From positions 1-17,025 of the forward strand of contig JAVVTL010000036.1 of the NCBI GenBank assembly GCA_036653715.1: a DNA stretch of 17,025 nucleotides, read 5' to 3'. Position 1 is the stretch's first letter; each line of letters begins with the position of its first letter. The stretch comes from Scatomorpha sp036653715. Its GTDB lineage: Bacteria; Bacillota; Clostridia; Oscillospirales; Oscillospiraceae. Shown here one piece after another: positions 14,640-17,025 of the stretch. Both the position numbers and the translations under genes were made by a program. The notes under the pieces are model-generated. The model saw only the letters and a program-made list of their open reading frames with translations. It searched no databases and had not been told where the DNA came from.

Positions 14640-15190
14640 ATGGCGCCCTCCTTATCCATAAGCATGCGCAAATAGGTTTTGCGCTCGCAAACCGCGCCGG
14701 GCAGGAGCTTTTGAAGCTCTGACAGCAGCAGCTTTTCAGCTTCCTCCGCATCGCCGTCCTCGGAGATGATAATTTCAAGCTCAAGATAGAGGCCCAGCCC
14801 ATCCACAGTGTCGAGCGTCAAGGTGCGGCGGTCGTTTTTGAAGTAACTGCGTTCCTTTTTGACAATCGGGGCGCGCTTGTGTCCCAATGTCAGCAGCAGT
14901 CTCTCCGCCGCCTCCGCATCGCCGACGGCAAATTCGATTTCCTGTCTTGTGTTGATGGTTTCGGAGCAGAGCGGCCCTTTATATGTGAGGAATGCGGACG
15001 TCGAATCGGCTCCTATTTGCTTTCTGACCCTGAGCGCCGAGTCTTTTTTTGCCTCGCCGCCTATAATGGGCAAAAAATAACTGTCAACCTCCGTCAGTTT
15101 TTCAAAAAAAGAGTACCCCGCAGCCTCCGCCCTCGAAAGCACGGGAGAAAAACCGCCAACAACCTCAGCCTTTACCTCAACCTCAAGCAT
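14636..15190 (-). CDS. CYTH-domain protein (CyaB-like class IV adenylate cyclase/phosphohydrolase fold)
   Basis: A 184-aa triphosphate tunnel metalloenzyme homologue. The signature ExExK is at the N-terminus (MLEVEVK, Glu3, Glu5, Lys7). Further tunnel residues are LRVRK (53-57), TYKGP (69-73, Lys71), RQEIEF (82-87), KKERSYF (111-117), LDTVDGLGLYLELE (126-139) with the acidic pair at its end. This matches the CyaB class, whose members act on ATP, thiamine triphosphate or inorganic triphosphate. I chose the ATG at 15190, with AGGAGG 7 nt upstream; the longer reading to 15265 would begin upstream of the promoter -10. It is the first gene of the RLP operon. Its link to sugar metabolism is unexplained. 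Biochemical activity cannot be chosen among family options. Confidence 0.88.
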   Translation of the reverse strand: MLEVEVKAEVVGGFSPVLSRAEAAGYSFFEKLTEVDSYFLPIIGGEAKKDSALRVRKQIGADSTSAFLTYKGPLCSETINTRQEIEFAVGDAEAAERLLLTLGHKRAPIVKKERSYFKNDRRTLTLDTVDGLGLYLELEIIISEDGDAEEAEKLLLSELQKLLPGAVCERKTYLRMLMDKEGAI

Positions 15191-15204
15191 GTCACGCCCT
15201 CCTC

Positions 15205-15230
15205 TGTTCATGCGTTCGAACAATTGAACA
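15205..15230. promoter_or_regulatory. 26-bp dyad at the predicted start site of the RLP operon
   Basis: TGTTCA, TGC, GTTCGAAC, AAT, TGAACA: outer 6-base arms and an inner 8-base palindrome are symmetric about the same centre, 20 of 26 positions. It can also be read as GTTC-N4-GTTC facing GAAC-N4-GAAC. The predicted transcription start (about 15229) falls at its edge, an ideal place for a repressor. The cognate regulator is unknown. Confidence 0.65.
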
Positions 15231-15235
15231 TTGCC

Positions 15236-15265
15236 ATTATACATCCCCGCCTCACGCGCTGTCAA
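15236..15265 (-). promoter_or_regulatory. Consensus promoter of the CYTH-HAD-RLP-dehydrogenase-kinase operon
   Basis: On the minus strand TTGACA (15260-15265), an 18-bp spacer and TATAAT (15236-15241); both hexamers are exact. Leader length is about 39 nt. Confidence 0.88.
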
Positions 15266-15383
15266 TATCGCTAATTACCACAGATTCCTCCCGCGTTTTT
15301 TGTGTAATTCGTTTAACATAAGCGTGGCAGGATTAAACACGGGGGAAAGTTCGAAAAGGAGGCAAACGCCCCCCCCTTCATTT
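15266..15383. other. Non-coding spacer between the RLP operon promoter and the ribU 3' hairpins
   Basis: Part of the 306-base gap 15191-15496. No credible gene is seen in this portion. It holds an isolated AAAAGGAGG (15354-15362) on plus without a start codon at a suitable distance, and a run of C residues at 15369-15376. Confidence 0.5.
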
Positions 15384-15409
15384 AAAATCCCCGCTGCAGT
15401 GGGCGTTTT
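15384..15409 (-). terminator. Third hairpin downstream of ribU, terminator-like
   Basis: On the minus strand AAAA-CG-CCCACTGCAGCGGG-GA-TTTT: the core CCC-CTG / CAG-GGG stem is flanked by A and T runs, consistent with a weak terminator. It overlaps the neighbouring long hairpin by four bases, so the two may compete. Confidence 0.4.
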
Positions 15410-15444
15410 GCTTGTCAAAAAATATGGTTTTTTGACAAGCAAAA
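15406..15444. repeat. Perfect 17-bp inverted repeat downstream of ribU
   Basis: TTTTGCTTGTCAAAAAA and its exact complement TTTTTTGACAAGCAAAA flank a 5-base centre (TATGG). It touches the ribU terminator stem at 15445. It may act as part of a tandem or bidirectional terminator; a small RNA or mobile-element remnant is not excluded. Confidence 0.75.
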
Positions 15445-15474
15445 CTGCGCCTCCGATAAGAATCGGAGGCGCAG
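15441..15474 (-). terminator. Intrinsic terminator of ribU
   Basis: On the minus strand CTGCGCCTCCGAT-TCTT-ATCGGAGGCGCAG, a perfect 13-bp stem with a 4-base loop, followed by TTTT. It starts 22 nt past the ribU stop. Confidence 0.85.
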
Positions 15475-15496
15475 CAGGATATTATATTTCGCGGGT

Positions 15497-16042
15497 TTAT
15501 TTGACGTCGAATTTGTGGAGGAGTTTGGAGACGCTTTTGTAGATGAAGAAGGTTATGACGCCGTTTATGCCGGCTTTGAGGAGGTTGAAGGGGATTATGC
15601 CGGGCAGGAGCAGGTCGGAAATGGCGCTCACGGGCCAGCCGGTGAAATACGGGGTGATGATGAGATTCGCGGGAACCATTATCGCCGCCATGCTCAGGGC
15701 GCCGATGACAATGGCAAGCGCCGCCGCCTTCTTCGTCTTGTGCTTGCGGTAGATGCAGCTCGTAACCGTGACATATGTACCTGTCGCAACAATGTGCATG
15801 ATTATGCCGTACAGCTGCGAAGCCGCGCTGACGGTGAGCCCCTGAATGGTCGCGGCGATGATTGTTACCGCTATGCCCGCCACGGGGCCGAACGCGAAGC
15901 CGCAGATGAGGATGGGGATATCCGCAGGGTCATATTCGAGGAAGCCCACCACGGGGAATATGGGGAAGTGAATCAGGGTGACCAATACCACCGACATTGC
16001 GGCGAGTATGGCCATGGTTGCGAGTTTACGGGTCTTGTGCAT
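15497..16042 (-). CDS. ribU: ECF transporter S component, riboflavin-specific (RibU)
   Basis: A 181-aa integral membrane substrate-binding subunit of an energy-coupling factor transporter, with about six hydrophobic segments. The N-terminal ATMAILAAMSVVL helix and the signature FLEYDPADIPILICGFAFGP (L-x-Y-D-x-x-D-x-P followed by FGP) are typical of RibU. The ATG at 16042 has GGAGG 8 nt upstream; an upstream TTG reading starts inside the T-run and ribosome binding site and is rejected. Placement behind an FMN riboswitch and leader terminator confirms riboflavin as substrate. The shared ECF module (two ATPases and EcfT) must be encoded elsewhere. It is a single-gene unit, closed by a strong terminator. 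Confidence 0.96.
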   Translation of the reverse strand: MHKTRKLATMAILAAMSVVLVTLIHFPIFPVVGFLEYDPADIPILICGFAFGPVAGIAVTIIAATIQGLTVSAASQLYGIIMHIVATGTYVTVTSCIYRKHKTKKAAALAIVIGALSMAAIMVPANLIITPYFTGWPVSAISDLLLPGIIPFNLLKAGINGVITFFIYKSVSKLLHKFDVK

Positions 16043-16052
16043 GATTGTTGCC

Positions 16053-16099
16053 TCCAAAAAAATAAATTACGCCCGAAAGAAATGTCTTTCGGGCGTAAT
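16053..16099 (-). terminator. Riboswitch-controlled leader terminator of ribU
   Basis: On the minus strand ATTACGCCCGAAAGA and TCTTTCGGGCGTAAT form a perfect 15-bp stem with a 4-base loop, followed by TTATTTTTTT and, immediately, the ribU GGAGG. FMN binding to the upstream aptamer would favour this terminator and shut off ribU. Confidence 0.93.
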
Positions 16100-16121
16100 A
16101 AATGCAAATGCAAATATACGC

Positions 16122-16233
16122 ATCTTCTTCCATCCAGACTATACTGTCGGTATCGGAATCTCACCGATTCATGCCAGAAAACTGGCTCGCGGACTTTACC
16201 GCCGGTCGGGAATTTAACCCTGCCCTGAAGACA
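16122..16233 (-). ncRNA. FMN riboswitch (RFN element)
   Basis: On the minus strand the conserved RFN blocks appear in order: TCTTCAGGGCAGGGT, AATTCCCGACCGGCGGT, AGTCCGCGAGCC, GGTGAGATTCCGAT, ACCGACAGTATAGTC, then GGATGGAAGAAGAT closing P1. This is the six-helix FMN aptamer. The terminator at 16053-16099 is the expression platform. Confidence 0.97.
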
Positions 16234-16254
16234 TAGTGTTCGGTTGTTGTTATT

Positions 16255-16283
16255 ATTGTAACACCCTGCCGATTGTTTTTCAA
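16255..16283 (-). promoter_or_regulatory. Promoter of the FMN riboswitch-ribU transcript
   Basis: On the minus strand TTGAAA (16278-16283), a 17-bp spacer and TACAAT (16255-16260), with the aptamer starting about 15 nt after the predicted start site. Confidence 0.82.
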
Positions 16284-16291
16284 GCGCCTAT

Positions 16292-16320
16292 TTGACATTT
16301 CCCGAAATATGTCATAAAAT
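16292..16320 (+). promoter_or_regulatory. Promoter of the SLOG-family gene, with a dyad in the spacer
   Basis: TTGACA (16292-16297), a 17-bp spacer and TAAAAT (16315-16320), divergent from the ribU promoter with the two -35 boxes 8 bp apart. TGACAT (16293-16298) and ATGTCA (16309-16314) form a dyad with a 10-base gap that runs from the -35 to the -10, a possible repressor site. Confidence 0.8.
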
Positions 16321-16339
16321 TCGCGTAGGAGTTGATTTC

Positions 16340-16840
16340 ATGGCCGAAAAAAGCGTAACCTGCTGCTTCACCGGACACAGAGCCGCGAAGCTGCCGTGGC
16401 GGGACGACGAGAGCGATCCCGCCTGCATTTTATTAAAACAAAAAATCGCCGACGCGGTCGAGGCCGTGTATTTTGCAGGCATGCGCCACTATATCTGCGG
16501 CATGGCAAACGGCTGCGACCTCTATTTCTGCGAGGCCGTCGTCGCCCTGCGCACCGAAAAACACGACCTCACACTCGAGGGCGCCGTCCCCTACGAAGGA
16601 CAGGCCGACTCCTGGCCGAGCGCACAGCAAGCCCGCTACCGCCGCCTCATCGCCGAGTGCGACTACCTCACCCTCGTCTCCAAGTCCTATACCCCCGATT
16701 GCATGCAGCGCCGCAACCGCTATATGGCCGACTCCTCCACCATCCTCATCGCCGCCTACGACGGCAAACCCGGCGGCACCATGAGCACCATGCTCTACGC
16801 CATGCGAAATAATCTCGAAATAATAGAAATAGAACTGTAA
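16340..16840 (+). CDS. SLOG superfamily protein, DUF1273/YpsA-like
   Basis: A 166-aa Rossmann-like protein of the SLOG superfamily. It opens with VTCCFTGHRAAKLPW (6-20), the characteristic CxFTGHR of DUF1273 proteins. ICGMANGCDLYFCEAV carries the nucleotide-binding GxxxGxD region, VPYEGQADSWP is the PFEGQ block, and MQRRNRYMADSSTILIAAYDGKPGGTMSTMLYA is the second conserved block. The start at 16340 has AGGAG 8 nt upstream and its own promoter. SLOG proteins bind nucleotides or nucleotide-like ligands, some as sensors of stress or defence systems; Bacillus YpsA affects cell division and oxidative stress, but the biochemical role is unknown. Nothing in the neighbourhood (riboflavin uptake gene, divergent) points to a defence locus. 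Confidence 0.9.
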   Translation: MAEKSVTCCFTGHRAAKLPWRDDESDPACILLKQKIADAVEAVYFAGMRHYICGMANGCDLYFCEAVVALRTEKHDLTLEGAVPYEGQADSWPSAQQARYRRLIAECDYLTLVSKSYTPDCMQRRNRYMADSSTILIAAYDGKPGGTMSTMLYAMRNNLEIIEIEL

Positions 16841-17025
16841 CCCCGTCCCCGCATCCCCCGTCCAATCCCTCGTCTCCGCGCCTTTCCGCCTCAGCGGAAA
16901 CAGCCCGTTCCCCGCATCCCCCGTCCAATCCCCCGTCCGCGCCTTTCCGCCTCAGCGGAAACAGCCCGTCCCCCCGTCCCCCGCATCCCCCGTCCAATCC
17001 CCTCGTCCCCGCCCGTATCGGGCGA
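16841..17025. repeat. C-rich tandem repeats with an internal hairpin
   Basis: Immediately past the SLOG stop, a unit beginning GCATCCCCCGTCCAATCCC starts at 16851, 16914 and 16983 (periods 63 and 69), the third cut by the window edge. The first two copies contain TTTCCGC-CTCA-GCGGAAA (7-bp stems, 16883-16900 and 16944-16961). The plus strand is strongly C-rich. On the minus strand 16965-16991 is a G-quadruplex motif with four G runs (5, 5, 6 and 3) separated by 2-4 bases. No convincing gene. Confidence 0.85.

Noticed and set aside
15205..15230. LexA (SOS) box reading of the GTTC/GAAC dyad
   Set aside because: The clostridial/Bacillus LexA box is GAAC-N4-GTTC; here the blocks are in the opposite arrangement, GTTC directly next to GAAC.
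15231..15542. 103-aa plus-strand open frame in the ribU-CYTH gap
   Set aside because: It runs through the RLP operon promoter and three hairpins; no ribosome binding site before its start and no family resemblance.
16746..16997. 83-aa Gly-rich repetitive minus-strand open frame over the terminal repeats
   Set aside because: The GGCGxG protein repeats only reflect the DNA tandem repeat; it also overlaps the SLOG gene end antisense.

Overview
The window looks like chromosomal DNA from an anaerobic, fairly GC-rich member of the Clostridia, plausibly a gut Oscillospirales relative. This is inferred from strong AGGAGG-type ribosome binding sites, near-consensus sigma-A promoters, a CIRCE element, an FMN riboswitch in front of an ECF riboflavin transporter, lipoproteins with Clostridia-style signals, and a DUF1273/YpsA-type SLOG protein. 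No phage genes, transposases, tRNAs, rRNAs or CRISPR arrays are visible. Most genes lie on the minus strand; only feoA, feoB and the SLOG gene are on plus.

Regions, left to right. (1) 48-611: an Hsp20 small heat shock protein behind a perfect CIRCE operator. (2) 617-4630: a minus-strand operon with a consensus promoter at 4602-4630, encoding a polar amino-acid ABC transporter (binding lipoprotein, permease, ATPase) and an AbgB-like M20 amidohydrolase; the likely job is uptake and hydrolysis of an N-acyl/amidated amino acid or small peptide. (3) 4725-7316: a ZnuABC-type zinc/manganese transporter operon. (4) 7430-9560: FeoA and FeoB ferrous iron uptake, divergent from znuA. (5) 9567-10027: a small ArsR-family repressor with its own consensus promoter and an operator-like dyad over the -10. 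(6) 10033-15265: the most unusual segment, a five-gene minus-strand operon: CYTH-domain phosphohydrolase, MtnX-like HAD phosphatase, RuBisCO-like protein (RLP), zinc-dependent medium-chain dehydrogenase and glycerol-kinase-like FGGY kinase. It has a consensus promoter and a 26-bp dyad over the predicted start of transcription. (7) 15384-16283: ribU with FMN riboswitch, leader terminator and a cluster of downstream hairpins. (8) 16292-16840: a SLOG-family gene with its own promoter, followed by C-rich tandem repeats up to the window edge.

The best candidate for an undescribed system is the RLP operon. It has the RLP plus MtnX-like phosphatase pair known from the Bacillus methionine salvage pathway, but no methylthioribose kinase, isomerase or dioxygenase gene is present here; a polyol/sugar kinase and a dehydrogenase take their place. 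The RLP keeps most RuBisCO catalytic residues, including the carbamylated-lysine motif and an apparent loop-6 lysine, but has lost others. This fits a catabolic route for a sugar, polyol or sugar acid in which the RLP enolises, isomerises or decarboxylates a phosphorylated keto intermediate. The substrate is not known and cannot be read from the sequence.
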